Below are positions 26,222 to 35,348 of a DNA stretch of 64,000 nucleotides, piece by piece. Each line of letters opens with the position of its first letter. Position 1 is the stretch's first letter. Origin of the DNA: Flavobacteriaceae bacterium GSB9. GTDB taxonomy: Bacteria > Bacteroidota > Bacteroidia > Flavobacteriales > Flavobacteriaceae. The position numbers and the translations under genes are program-made. The notes beneath the pieces were generated by a model, which did no database searches, was not told the origin of the DNA, and saw nothing but the letters and a program-made list of their open reading frames with translations. The DNA lies in contig CP062007.1 of assembly GCA_022749295.1 (NCBI GenBank), positions 1,736,001 through 1,800,000 of the forward strand. Direction: 5' to 3'.

Positions 26222-28207
26222 ATGAAACTTATTCGATATGCCTATGCCGCCATGCTTTTTATTGGCCTAAAAGGAATAGCACAAGAGTCAGGCAACGCAC
26301 TCTCATGGCGAATGAGCACAGCATACAATAATTTTTTGTTACGCAATATTCAACAACAATACCTTAATCGCGATATAGTATTTGCTGAAGCCATTAAATC
26401 GAAAGAAAGCCTCAAAAACTACAGAGATAAAAGTATTGAGCGTTACAAAAATATTATCGGCGATTTCCCCGAAAAAAGCAAGCTCAACGTCAAAGTAGTC
26501 GGCGTTACCCAATTGGATGGCTTTAGGGTTGAGAATATTATTTTTGAAAGCCTTCCCAAGCGATATGTGACGGCCAACCTTTATATTCCAAACGGCAAAG
26601 GTCCGTTTCCTGTAACGTTGCATTTGTGCGGCCATGGATTACAAGGAAAAGCACCTTTATCCAAGGTCGCCACTTTAATGGCTTTAAATAAAATAGCCGT
26701 TTTGGTGGTCGACCCTATTGGACAGGGCGAACGCATTCAATTTATTGACGACACTAGTAAATCCCGTACACGAGGTGCAACCACCGAACACACCCTCCTC
26801 AATGCCAGTGCTAACCTTTTGGGGTCTAGTTTGGCAGCTTATGAATTTTGGGACAACCACCGCGCCATCGATTATCTGGAAACCCGGAACGATATCGACA
26901 AAAATAGAATAGGCATTTATGGGAGTTCGGGCGGCGGCACACAAGCAACCTACATGCTGGGGCTCGACGAGCGCATTAAAGTCGCCACAGTATGCAGCTA
27001 TTTTACAAAACGTCAAAAGGTATTAGAAGTTTATGGTGCTTCCGATGGCTGTCAGCATATTCCCTATGAAGGCAGGGAACATTTGGAGCTTGCCGATTTT
27101 GTGTTGATGATGGCCCCAAAACCTATATTGATTATGGCCGGTAAATACGATTTTGTAGATTTTTGGGGTGCCAAGCAGGCCTTTAAAGATTTGGAAGCGG
27201 CCTACACTGCTCTTGGAAAACCTTCTCATGTAAAGTTTTTTTCGGTTGAAGCTGGGCATGGCATGCCAAAACCTAAGCGTGAAGCCATGACCACTTGGTT
27301 TAAAACATGGTTTTACGATGATAACGCCCAAGTAAAGGAAACCGAAACGCGTTCAGCCGATATTGAAAACCTAAATTGCACTAAAACAGGACAGGTCATT
27401 ACCTCCATTGCTGATAATATTTCCATACCTGAATTCCACAGGAAACAATTTCAAGAATTGAAAAGCAGCAGAATATCTTTTTTGAAAAAAGATAGCATTG
27501 AAATACGAACCCAAGTATTAAAACTTTTGGGAATTGATAAACTGCCGACAGAAAAACTAGATATCCACCCAACCGGTTCTAAATCTTATCGAAAATTCGA
27601 TTTGTACAAATTCCAAATCAATAGAGTTGGGCAAATGCCACTGCCTTGTTTGGTGTTTATGCCCGAACAGGCCAACGCAAAAAGCGAGCTCATCATCTAC
27701 TTAAATGAAAGCGGAAAAGCAGATGTACTTAATAACGAATCACTGATAGACCACCACATCAACCAAAACCATATTTTGGTGGCGCCCGATTTACGCGGAT
27801 TTGGCGAAACGGCCGACCCAATAAACCTCAACGACTCCAAATATTGGAACTGGGAATACCGCAACGCCATGGCCAGTATGCACATTGGGAAACCCATCAT
27901 GGGGCAACGTGTTGTGGATGTGATGACCGTACTTGATTTTATTGAACAAACTGAAAACCTAAAAAATCACAACATTAAAATCATAGCCAACGGTCTTTAT
28001 GGGCCAACTGCCATACATGCCACTTATTTGGATAATCGCATTGATAAGACCGAAATCTCAAGGTCCATAAAATCGTTTTACAACTTTCTGGAAAACCCCA
28101 TGCAAAAAGATGTGTACACCAATGTACTATACGGCGTTTTAAAGTTTTACGATTTACAGGATTTGATGGCACTTTCAAAAAAGGGAAGGATTCGCTTTGT
28201 CGATTAA
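26222..28207 (+). CDS. Secreted tandem alpha/beta-hydrolase (acetylxylan-esterase-like)
   Basis: A 661-residue exported protein starting MKLIRYAYAAMLFIGLKGIA. The first half is an alpha/beta-hydrolase: the nucleophile elbow YGSSGGGTQATY is near residue 233, the acid region is ILIMAGKYDFVDFWG, and the His region is EAGHGMPKP. The second half repeats the fold (LIIYLNESGKADV, LVAPDLRGFGETADP, IKIIANGLYGPTAIHATYLD). At the expected elbow it reads ANGLYG, without the nucleophilic Ser, so the second domain looks inactive. Bacteroidota enzymes of this type deacetylate or demethylate plant polysaccharides, but the substrate here is unknown. It opens a co-directional run of exported proteins to 32128. 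Confidence 0.78.
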   Translation: MKLIRYAYAAMLFIGLKGIAQESGNALSWRMSTAYNNFLLRNIQQQYLNRDIVFAEAIKSKESLKNYRDKSIERYKNIIGDFPEKSKLNVKVVGVTQLDGFRVENIIFESLPKRYVTANLYIPNGKGPFPVTLHLCGHGLQGKAPLSKVATLMALNKIAVLVVDPIGQGERIQFIDDTSKSRTRGATTEHTLLNASANLLGSSLAAYEFWDNHRAIDYLETRNDIDKNRIGIYGSSGGGTQATYMLGLDERIKVATVCSYFTKRQKVLEVYGASDGCQHIPYEGREHLELADFVLMMAPKPILIMAGKYDFVDFWGAKQAFKDLEAAYTALGKPSHVKFFSVEAGHGMPKPKREAMTTWFKTWFYDDNAQVKETETRSADIENLNCTKTGQVITSIADNISIPEFHRKQFQELKSSRISFLKKDSIEIRTQVLKLLGIDKLPTEKLDIHPTGSKSYRKFDLYKFQINRVGQMPLPCLVFMPEQANAKSELIIYLNESGKADVLNNESLIDHHINQNHILVAPDLRGFGETADPINLNDSKYWNWEYRNAMASMHIGKPIMGQRVVDVMTVLDFIEQTENLKNHNIKIIANGLYGPTAIHATYLDNRIDKTEISRSIKSFYNFLENPMQKDVYTNVLYGVLKFYDLQDLMALSKKGRIRFVD

Positions 28208-28265
28208 TTTATTTATGTAAGATTATTTTTTATTATATTTCGACTGATATCTCATAAATCTCGAA

Positions 28266-29108
28266 ATGAAAAAAATTACATTTATTCTTTCCTTCTTTAT
28301 TCTTTTATTCAACTGCTCCAAGGACCAAGAACCCGAAGTTGTTTATGAGAGTGATATCATTTTTAACACCCAACAACAAGTTGACGATTTTGGAAAAGAA
28401 GGCTACACTAAAGTAACTGGAGCTGTAATGATTGGTGTTGATTATGGAAATCAAACATCATCAATAACGAATATTGAGGGTTTGAGTACTTTATCGTCTA
28501 TTGGTTCTTTAATAATTTCAGGCAACACGGTATTGTCAAATATAGAGCCACTCAGTAACCTAAAATCCATTGATGAAGGATTAGCTATTTTAGGCAATAC
28601 AGCATTAACCAACATAAACTCACTTAAAAAAATTACATATATTGAAAGATTATGGATTTTTGATAATTCGCAACTAACAAATATAGATGGATTAGAAAAC
28701 ATCAGTAGCAACTTAAAATTATTAAGAATTGAGCAAAATGAATCTTTAGAAAACATTGATGGGTTGAAAAATATTTCAACCATTAGCGATGTAAATAATG
28801 ATTCTCCTTTTGCTGCTCGTTTAGAAATTATAGGAAATGCAAAGTTAAAAAACTTGGATGGCTTAACTAATTTGAATTCTGTTGGTGGATATTTAGATAT
28901 CTCTGGTAATGGCAGCATAACTAATCTAAATGGTTTAAAAAATTTATCTACTGCTGGATATCTTAGAGTGAGATGGAATTCTAATTTAACAAACCTATGT
29001 GGCGTTGAGCCACTCATTAAAAACCTTCCTAATCTTGATATGACAATAGAGAAGAATGCTTATAATCCAACAAAACAAAATTTAATTGATGGTAATTGTA
29101 GCAACTAA
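28266..29108 (+). CDS. Lipoprotein with leucine-rich / receptor-L-like repeats
   Basis: A 280-residue lipoprotein. The signal peptide ends in the lipobox LFNCSK (Cys 17). About eight degenerate repeats of roughly 24 residues follow, of the type L.I.GN..LTNI.GL.NL.SI (for example ILGNTALTNINSLKKI and ISGNGSITNLNGLKNL). These form a receptor-L-like or leucine-rich solenoid. Such surface solenoids usually bind proteins or glycans; no enzyme motif is present. Two closely spaced lipoprotein genes follow. Confidence 0.75.
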   Translation: MKKITFILSFFILLFNCSKDQEPEVVYESDIIFNTQQQVDDFGKEGYTKVTGAVMIGVDYGNQTSSITNIEGLSTLSSIGSLIISGNTVLSNIEPLSNLKSIDEGLAILGNTALTNINSLKKITYIERLWIFDNSQLTNIDGLENISSNLKLLRIEQNESLENIDGLKNISTISDVNNDSPFAARLEIIGNAKLKNLDGLTNLNSVGGYLDISGNGSITNLNGLKNLSTAGYLRVRWNSNLTNLCGVEPLIKNLPNLDMTIEKNAYNPTKQNLIDGNCSN

Positions 29109-29118
29109 TTATGATGAC

Positions 29119-29796
29119 ATGAAAAAGATTTTAAGTTTTTTTATTTGCGCTTTAGTATTTATTTCTTGCTCAAAAGAAGAAGAATACATTATTGAATACC
29201 CAACCACATTCACTCCCTCTGAAATTCATGGTCAAAAGATTAGAGTCTTTACTAAAAAAGGTGAAATAAAAGATTCAAAAACTACCTTAAAAATAATTGA
29301 ACGAATTAAAAATCACCTAACTGAATTAGAAAATTATAATATAGCAGATGCATTTTCTGCAACATATTTATCACCTACATCTTTAGAGATTTACAACGAA
29401 TATTATACATTGCCAACATTATTTAATTTATATGAAACCCCGAGCATAACCTATTGGGAAGATAAAATCATCAGAAAGGGCTCTGTTGGTGTTTATGATT
29501 ATTATTCAAATCATTTTAAATACAAACCTTTGTATTATAAAGATTTAGGATTTAATTATTTAATAAACAGCAATACATTTGAATTACAAGAATGTTATTA
29601 TGTAAAAAAAAATGGAAACACTCTTATTATGCCATTTTTAGATTTCTACCATATAGGCTATAAAGGTTACAATCAATACAAAAATGCAAGACAAAGAATT
29701 AACAATATATTTATTTCTGAATCGTATAATAATTTGGGAGAAAAAGACACTTTAGTCGTTCAAGAATTTAATTTAGAACTTCATATTAAAGATTGA
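29119..29796 (+). CDS. Unrecognised lipoprotein
   Basis: A 225-residue protein from the ATG at 29119. The signal peptide ends in the lipobox FISCSK (Cys 17), followed by an acidic EEEYIIEYP segment. The rest is rich in Tyr, Asn and Lys (for example YYTLPTLFNLYETPSI), without a motif I know. It begins 10 bases after the LRR lipoprotein stop and is presumably co-expressed with it. Its base composition is more AT-rich than the flanking hydrolase genes, suggesting a fast-evolving or acquired gene. No function proposed. Confidence 0.6.
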   Translation: MKKILSFFICALVFISCSKEEEYIIEYPTTFTPSEIHGQKIRVFTKKGEIKDSKTTLKIIERIKNHLTELENYNIADAFSATYLSPTSLEIYNEYYTLPTLFNLYETPSITYWEDKIIRKGSVGVYDYYSNHFKYKPLYYKDLGFNYLINSNTFELQECYYVKKNGNTLIMPFLDFYHIGYKGYNQYKNARQRINNIFISESYNNLGEKDTLVVQEFNLELHIKD

Positions 29797-29837
29797 AACA
29801 CATTTAACTTGTACTAAGTTTTTGATTACTTTTAGGC

Positions 29838-31178
29838 ATGTTAAAAGTTAAAATTTACTTGTTAATAGTTTTGGTTTCAATAACCGCTTGTTCTTCGACA
29901 AAATGGGCGAGTTATAAATTGAATAAACCGATTCCCTACAAAATATCAGAATCCAAATCCCCGATAAAAGACGTTTCAGGTAATCACCTCACCGTCGTGT
30001 ATCTCGAAGATTTAGCTTTCGAAAAAATTGGCCAAAACAGCAACAAACAAGATGTCAATTGGTTGCTCAATCAAGGGTATCGGGTTGTTGAACTCGACTA
30101 TAAAAACCATCCAAATAACGTTCCTACCAAAATAAACCAAGAGATTATGGCCATAAACGATTCGATTGCCAATGGTTCATTTTGTGGCTTAAACGACTGT
30201 TCGGTGTTACAATCGTACGTGCTTTTTGAAGGTTACCGCATTGCCAGAAATGTACCCTATTTTAAGGATGACCCCACGGTGTACAATACGCCAAAACAAT
30301 ACACAGTGGGCGACTCTCTAAACATGGATATTATTTATCCCGCCAACCCGAAAAAGAAAGTTCCCGTAGTACTGTCCTTTTCATATAGTAACAGCTACGC
30401 CACGTTTAACGAAGACAAAAACCAACTTACCAACACCAACAAAAACAAGCGCTCCTTTTTACCCTACACTTTCGCAGGTTTTAACGACTCGGTTTTGGAA
30501 GGCGCACCGGCACACGGCATGGCTTGGGCCATTGCCGACCACCCGAAATACGCGCCTTGGGGTAGCGGAAAACCTGTTGGTGGGAAAAACGGCACCTACA
30601 AATCGTACCAAACCAACCCCGATGCGGTTCGAAAAGTAAAATCGGCTATTCGTACGCTTCGTGCTAAAAGTGACGATTTTGGACTTTCGGGCAACATTGG
30701 CATTTACGGTTTTTCACGTGGCTCGACAGCAGGATCCTTGGCTATTGGCGACAAATCAGTTCAGGAATTTGAAAATACTGGTTTTCATTTGGGCGTTTCA
30801 GATGATGTACAAGCCGCGGCTCTCGGTCCTGGCGTGTTCGATTATACTCAAATCTACAATACTTTGGATGACGGCGACAAAAACTTGGAATTACGTTGTC
30901 CGTGGGCATGGGGCGATTTAGAAGATAACCGAGAACTTTGGGAAACCATGGGAGCCAGTTATTTGGTAGAATCTAAAAAAACAGCCCCAACCCTATTTTT
31001 TTACAACACCACCGATGAATCATATTACGCTGACCAAATTCGTTTTTTTAAAAATAAATTGGATAACCTAAATGTCCCAACCTCAACCCTAATTGACTAT
31101 GGAAAAGGGCATTCGGTGCCACAAAATTCTTCTGATTTAACAGTACTTTACAACTTTTTTAAAACGCATTTAAAATGA
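29838..31178 (+). CDS. Alpha/beta-hydrolase-fold lipoprotein
   Basis: A 446-residue lipoprotein (lipobox SITACSS). The hydrolase core has PVVLSFSYSNSYATF as the oxyanion strand and a nucleophile elbow IYGFSRGSTAGSLA near residue 293. A candidate acid is in FFYNTTDESYYADQI, and the His is in DYGKGHSVPQNSSD. These agree with a serine esterase or lipase-like enzyme on the cell envelope. Substrate is unknown; proximity to the tandem esterase and to a DUF6807 gene suggests polysaccharide ester removal. Its stop overlaps the next start (ATGA), so the two are translationally coupled. Confidence 0.7.
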   Translation: MLKVKIYLLIVLVSITACSSTKWASYKLNKPIPYKISESKSPIKDVSGNHLTVVYLEDLAFEKIGQNSNKQDVNWLLNQGYRVVELDYKNHPNNVPTKINQEIMAINDSIANGSFCGLNDCSVLQSYVLFEGYRIARNVPYFKDDPTVYNTPKQYTVGDSLNMDIIYPANPKKKVPVVLSFSYSNSYATFNEDKNQLTNTNKNKRSFLPYTFAGFNDSVLEGAPAHGMAWAIADHPKYAPWGSGKPVGGKNGTYKSYQTNPDAVRKVKSAIRTLRAKSDDFGLSGNIGIYGFSRGSTAGSLAIGDKSVQEFENTGFHLGVSDDVQAAALGPGVFDYTQIYNTLDDGDKNLELRCPWAWGDLEDNRELWETMGASYLVESKKTAPTLFFYNTTDESYYADQIRFFKNKLDNLNVPTSTLIDYGKGHSVPQNSSDLTVLYNFFKTHLK

Positions 31179-32128
31179 AATGGTTCTTCTTTTTTTTATT
31201 CGCTTTTAGCTTTTTAGGATGTTCAAATTCATCATCAGTTAAGATTCATATTAATACTGAAGGCGCTCACTTTACGGAAGGAACTGACAGTATTTTAAAA
31301 TATCAAATCGCCAAAAAAAGCTACAAAGGAACATATAGCCGAGCCAATTATATCCACCCCCTCTATTCATTAAATGGCACCGTTTTAACCGAAGACTTTC
31401 CTGAAGACCACCTGCACCAACGTGGTGTTTTTTGGGCGTGGCACCAATTATATATTGGCAAAAAGCGCATTGGTGATGGCTGGGAAATCAAAGATTTTTC
31501 ATGGGAAGTGGCTTCAGTTAGACCTGTTTCAACTAACACTTCCGCGAAAGCGATACAGGCCGAAGTGTTTTGGAAATCAAATTTGTGGCTAGACGACAAC
31601 GGCATGCAAAAACCCTTTGTAAAAGAAATAACGACCATTACCGTACACCCAAAAAAAATCAATTATCGAGAAATTGACATTACCATATCATTGTTGGCTT
31701 TAGAAGAAAGTCTGCACATTGGCGGCTCGGAAAACGAAAAAGGTTATGGTGGCTTTTCACCAAGAATAAAACTACCTGATGATGTAACATTCACGAGCTC
31801 AACGGGATCAATTGAACCTAAGAATTTACCCGTAAAAGCGGGTAATTGGATGGATATTTCTGGTGCTATGGAAGACAACGGAACACTTTCGGGAATCGCC
31901 ATTTTATGTCACCCCGATAACCCTGACCCCATCAACCGCTGGATTTTACGCTCCAAACATAGTATGCAAAACGCTGTGTATCCATTTCCAGGAGCACAAG
32001 CCGTACCTTTATCAACCACCAAACCCACTGCTTTAAAATATCGCTTGGTTGTCCATCAGGGCAATGCTAATGCTATCGACCTAGAAACTATTTATCAGGC
32101 TTATACAACCACAAAGTATTTTCGCTAA
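31175..32128 (+). CDS. DUF6807 (PmoA-like) family lipoprotein
   Basis: A 317-residue lipoprotein (lipobox FLGCSN). The core matches the DUF6807/PmoA-like proteins common in Bacteroidota and Planctomycetota: YSRANYIHPLYSLNGTVLT, DHLHQRGVFWAWHQLYIG, then GYGGFSPRIKLPDD and HPDNPDPINRWILRS. The His-rich DHLHQRG segment looks like an active or metal site. The family often sits with glycan-degrading genes; its biochemical role is not established to my knowledge. Four-base ATGA overlap with the preceding hydrolase. Confidence 0.78.
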   Translation: MKWFFFFLFAFSFLGCSNSSSVKIHINTEGAHFTEGTDSILKYQIAKKSYKGTYSRANYIHPLYSLNGTVLTEDFPEDHLHQRGVFWAWHQLYIGKKRIGDGWEIKDFSWEVASVRPVSTNTSAKAIQAEVFWKSNLWLDDNGMQKPFVKEITTITVHPKKINYREIDITISLLALEESLHIGGSENEKGYGGFSPRIKLPDDVTFTSSTGSIEPKNLPVKAGNWMDISGAMEDNGTLSGIAILCHPDNPDPINRWILRSKHSMQNAVYPFPGAQAVPLSTTKPTALKYRLVVHQGNANAIDLETIYQAYTTTKYFR

Positions 32129-32260
32129 TTTTCTTCTGTAAAAAACTAAATTATTCCTTAATAAAAATTGCAAAATTTAGTTTCACATTAGTAACCACTT
32201 TGTTAGTTCACGAATTTTTTTTATTCGGTTTTTGTGAATTTCCGAATGAAAAAATTCAAG

Positions 32261-32268
32261 TACTTTTG
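32261..32268 (+). promoter_or_regulatory. -7 promoter element just ahead of the FAD oxidoreductase
   Basis: TACTTTTG followed by CAG is a perfect Bacteroidota -7 box. It ends only four bases before the ATG at 32273, so the transcript should be leaderless or nearly so. It also shows that the upstream ATG at 32234 cannot be the start used from this promoter. Confidence 0.6.
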
Positions 32269-32272
32269 CAGT

Positions 32273-33829
32273 ATGGTAAAAGACATTCAGCTTCGGGTTA
32301 GTTTGCAAGAGGAAGAAATCAGTGATATTCTAATCTTAAAATCTGCAGAAAAATTAGCTATTGATCAAGCTGATATTTCGGGTATTAAAGTGCTTCGTAA
32401 ATCGATTGACGCTCGAAAACCGAACATTATTTTTAATTATAAAGTTTCTGTTTTTATCAACGAGGACGTTCCAAAAACTTCCGAATACCATTTTGATTAC
32501 AAAGACGTCTCCAACGCCAAACCTATACATATTATCGGTTTTGGTCCAGCAGGCATGTACGCGGCGCTACGCTGTATCGAATTAGGATTTAAGCCCATTG
32601 TTTTGGAACGTGGCAAAAATGTACGCGACCGTAGGCGCGATTTGAGGGCCATTAACCAAAACCATATTGTAAATGAAGATTCTAATTACTGCTTTGGCGA
32701 AGGTGGTGCTGGTACTTACAGCGATGGCAAATTATACACCCGAAGTTTAAAACGTGGCGATGTGCGTCGTATTTTCGAAAATCTGGTATATCACGGGGCA
32801 ACCAATCAAATTTTGGTAGATGCTCATCCACATATTGGCACTAACAAACTCCCTAAAGTGGTAAAAAATATCCGAGAGACTATTTTAAAATACGGTGGCG
32901 AAATTCATTTTGAAACGCGTGTAACCGACTTCAAAATACGTGATAATAAAATCCAAACTATTACATTAAAAAATGGTGATGAGTTGGCGGTAAACAAAGT
33001 TATTTTAGCCACAGGACATTCGGCACGCGACATCTTTTATATGCTTCACAAAAAGGAAGTGGCTTTAGAAGCCAAATCGTTTGCCATGGGGGTTCGCGTA
33101 GAGCATCCGCAGCATATTATCGATTCCATTCAGTACCATTTTTCGGGCGAGCGGCACGAATTATTGCCTGCTGCTGCGTATAGTTTAGTTCATCAAGTTA
33201 ACAACCGTGGGGTATATTCCTTTTGCATGTGCCCGGGTGGGTTTATCGTTCCCGCAGCCACTGCTAACGGAGAAGTGGTGGTAAACGGCATGTCGCCCTC
33301 AAAACGGAACAACCTCTATGCCAATTCTGGTATCGTGGTTGAGATTAATGTAGATAAAGATTTACCGAAATATGAAAAATACGGTGTTTTAAAAGGTTTG
33401 GAATACCAAAAGAATTTAGAGAAACTAGCTTTTACTGCTGGCGGAAGAAGCCAAACCGCTCCCGCCCAACGGCTAACCGATTTTGTAGAAGGGAAACTGT
33501 CTAGTAGCTTAAATGAATCCTCATACCAACCAGGTTTAAAATCAGCGCCATTACATTCATTATTACCCAAATTAATAGGCAGCCGATTGCGAAAAGGTTT
33601 TGATGCTTTCGGAAAAAAAATGAAGGGCTATTACACTGCCGAGGCCAATATTGTTGGGGTTGAATCGCGCACCTCATCACCTGTTTCCATTCCTAGAAAT
33701 AAAAAATTGGTGCACCTGCAAATTTCTAACCTTTATCCCTGTGGTGAAGGCGCAGGCTATGCTGGTGGTATTGTGTCGGCAGCCATGGACGGTGAACGTT
33801 GTGCCGAAGCAGCAACAAATAATTTATAG
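32273..33829 (+). CDS. FAD-dependent oxidoreductase (NAD(FAD)-utilising dehydrogenase family)
   Basis: A 518-residue flavoprotein from the ATG at 32273, beginning MVKDIQLRVSLQEEE. The FAD-binding Rossmann motif is IIGFGPAGMYAALRCIELGF, with LERGKNVRDRRRDL. The family's conserved FGEGGAGTYSDGKLYTR and VILATGHSARDIFYMLHKK follow, and the C-terminal GEGAGYAGGIVSAAMDG closes the FAD site. The substrate of this widespread family is not known. The promoter at 32261-32268 supports this start over the one 13 codons earlier. Confidence 0.88.
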   Translation: MVKDIQLRVSLQEEEISDILILKSAEKLAIDQADISGIKVLRKSIDARKPNIIFNYKVSVFINEDVPKTSEYHFDYKDVSNAKPIHIIGFGPAGMYAALRCIELGFKPIVLERGKNVRDRRRDLRAINQNHIVNEDSNYCFGEGGAGTYSDGKLYTRSLKRGDVRRIFENLVYHGATNQILVDAHPHIGTNKLPKVVKNIRETILKYGGEIHFETRVTDFKIRDNKIQTITLKNGDELAVNKVILATGHSARDIFYMLHKKEVALEAKSFAMGVRVEHPQHIIDSIQYHFSGERHELLPAAAYSLVHQVNNRGVYSFCMCPGGFIVPAATANGEVVVNGMSPSKRNNLYANSGIVVEINVDKDLPKYEKYGVLKGLEYQKNLEKLAFTAGGRSQTAPAQRLTDFVEGKLSSSLNESSYQPGLKSAPLHSLLPKLIGSRLRKGFDAFGKKMKGYYTAEANIVGVESRTSSPVSIPRNKKLVHLQISNLYPCGEGAGYAGGIVSAAMDGERCAEAATNNL

Positions 33830-33844
33830 TTGCATTTTTATTCC

Positions 33845-33852
33845 TATTTTTG
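33845..33852 (+). promoter_or_regulatory. -7 promoter element for fabD-lspA
   Basis: TATTTTTG followed by CATC matches TAnnTTTG and lies 24 bases before the fabD ATG. The -33 element is not clear. Confidence 0.55.
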
Positions 33853-33876
33853 CATCACTAAAAAACGAATCAACTT

Positions 33877-34770
33877 ATGAACGCATATATTTTTCCAGGT
33901 CAAGGCGCCCAATTCTCAGGAATGGGTTTAGACCTTTACGAAAACTCTCCAATGGCGCAAGAACTTTTTGAGCAAGCAAATGATATTTTAGGATTTGCCA
34001 TTACAGACACCATGTTTGAAGGCTCTGCTGAAGACTTAAAACAAACTAAGGTTACTCAACCAGCCATATTTTTACACTCTGTAATTTTAGCCAAAACCTT
34101 GGGCGACAGTTTTAAGCCCAATATGGTTGCTGGCCATTCGCTTGGTGAATTTTCAGCTTTGGTGGCTAACGGTTCTTTAAATTTTGAAGACGGATTAAAA
34201 TTAGTTTCACAACGTGCTTTAGCCATGCAAAAAGCCTGTGAATTGCAGCCTAGCACTATGGCTGCCGTTTTAGGTTTGGATGATGATATTGTTGAAAAAA
34301 TATGTGCTACCACCGAAGGTGTTGTAGTTGCGGCCAACTACAACTGCCCTGGTCAATTAGTTATTTCTGGTGAAGTTGAAGCTATAAATAAAGCCTGCGA
34401 AGCTTTAAAAGAAGAAGGTGCACGTCGTGCTTTGGTATTGCCGGTTGGTGGAGCCTTCCATTCTCCTTTAATGGAACCAGCTCGTGAGGAATTGGCTGCT
34501 GCCATTGAGAGCACCACTTTTAACAAACCCAACTGCCCAATTTACCAAAATGTTACGGCCAATGCCGTAAATGATGAAGCAGCCATAAAAACCAACTTAA
34601 TTTCTCAACTTACCGCACCTGTACGATGGACACAGTCTGTACAGCAAATGATTGCTGACGGTGCTACATTGTTTACAGAAGTAGGACCTGGTAAAGTATT
34701 ACAGGGCTTGGTAAAAAAGATAAATCGTGAAGCTGAAACCGTTTCTGCAACTTTTGAAACCAAGAGCTAA
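33877..34770 (+). CDS. fabD: Malonyl-CoA:ACP transacylase
   Basis: Transfers malonyl from CoA to acyl-carrier protein for fatty-acid elongation. The 297-residue protein starts MNAYIFPGQGAQFSGMG. It has the nucleophile motif GHSLGEFSAL (Ser 88), the Arg segment (QRALAMQKAC) and the catalytic-His segment GGAFHSPLM. Length is normal. Its stop is followed directly by the lspA ATG with no intervening base, so the two are one transcription unit. Confidence 0.96.
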   Translation: MNAYIFPGQGAQFSGMGLDLYENSPMAQELFEQANDILGFAITDTMFEGSAEDLKQTKVTQPAIFLHSVILAKTLGDSFKPNMVAGHSLGEFSALVANGSLNFEDGLKLVSQRALAMQKACELQPSTMAAVLGLDDDIVEKICATTEGVVVAANYNCPGQLVISGEVEAINKACEALKEEGARRALVLPVGGAFHSPLMEPAREELAAAIESTTFNKPNCPIYQNVTANAVNDEAAIKTNLISQLTAPVRWTQSVQQMIADGATLFTEVGPGKVLQGLVKKINREAETVSATFETKS

Positions 34771-35286
34771 ATGAAGCTAAGCAAACGCTCCTTATTTATC
34801 ACCGCGGTTATTGTTTTAACCATTGCTGCCGATCAAATTTCGAAAGTGTTGGTTAGAGCCAACGTTGGACTTAGAAATGAAATCAGTTCGGGTGAACGTA
34901 TTCCTTTAATTGGTGATGCTTTTGTTTTAATGCACGTTGAGAATACGGGAGCTTTTCTGGGCATGGGTAGCGAGTTAAACGAAACAATGCGCATCGTTTT
35001 ACTGCTTGTTTTACCTGTTTTAGTTTTAGGATTTGTGCTAAGTTACATCATAAGGGATAAAAGCTTAGATCGCTGGTCGCTTTTTGCTTTTTCCAGTATT
35101 ATTGGTGGCGGTGTTGCTAATGTTTATGACAGGCTGGTATATGGTAAAGTAACCGATTTCCTCTTCATAGATTTAGGCGGCGTTTTTAAAACAGGTATTT
35201 TTAACCTAGCGGATTTATCTGTAACCATAGGTATGGGTATTTTGGTTTTTGCTAGTTTTAAAAAGAAAAAATTGGTTGAAAAATAA
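34771..35286 (+). CDS. lspA: Lipoprotein signal peptidase (signal peptidase II)
   Basis: Inner-membrane aspartyl protease that cleaves prolipoproteins at the lipobox. The 171-residue protein has four hydrophobic helices. The catalytic aspartates lie in GGGVANVYDRLVYG and FNLADLSVTIG, and the conserved VENTGAFLGMG is present. The ATG immediately follows the fabD TAA. The many lipoproteins in this window depend on this activity. Confidence 0.95.
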   Translation: MKLSKRSLFITAVIVLTIAADQISKVLVRANVGLRNEISSGERIPLIGDAFVLMHVENTGAFLGMGSELNETMRIVLLLVLPVLVLGFVLSYIIRDKSLDRWSLFAFSSIIGGGVANVYDRLVYGKVTDFLFIDLGGVFKTGIFNLADLSVTIGMGILVFASFKKKKLVEK

Positions 35287-35321
35287 AAGCGCCGAGATTA
35301 TAACAAAATAGCTCGGCGCCT
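35280..35321 (-). terminator. Terminator of the susCD operon
   Basis: GCGCCGAG (35289-35296) pairs with CTCGGCGC (35312-35319) in a perfect 8-bp GC-rich stem. On the minus strand it is followed by TTTTATTTTT, so it ends the minus-strand lipoprotein/SusD/SusC transcript. It also touches the lspA stop on the plus strand but has no U run in that direction. Confidence 0.8.
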
Positions 35322-35348
35322 TCAGGATTGAAGCTAATAAGCGTTAGT

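Noticed and set aside
28451-29017. 188-codon open frame opposite the LRR lipoprotein
   Set aside because: Shadow of repetitive codons; composition unlike a protein, no start context or promoter, and the plus-strand lipoprotein explains the sequence.
32234-32272. Upstream ATG start for the FAD oxidoreductase
   Set aside because: The consensus -7 promoter box is inside this segment, so it would not be in the transcript.
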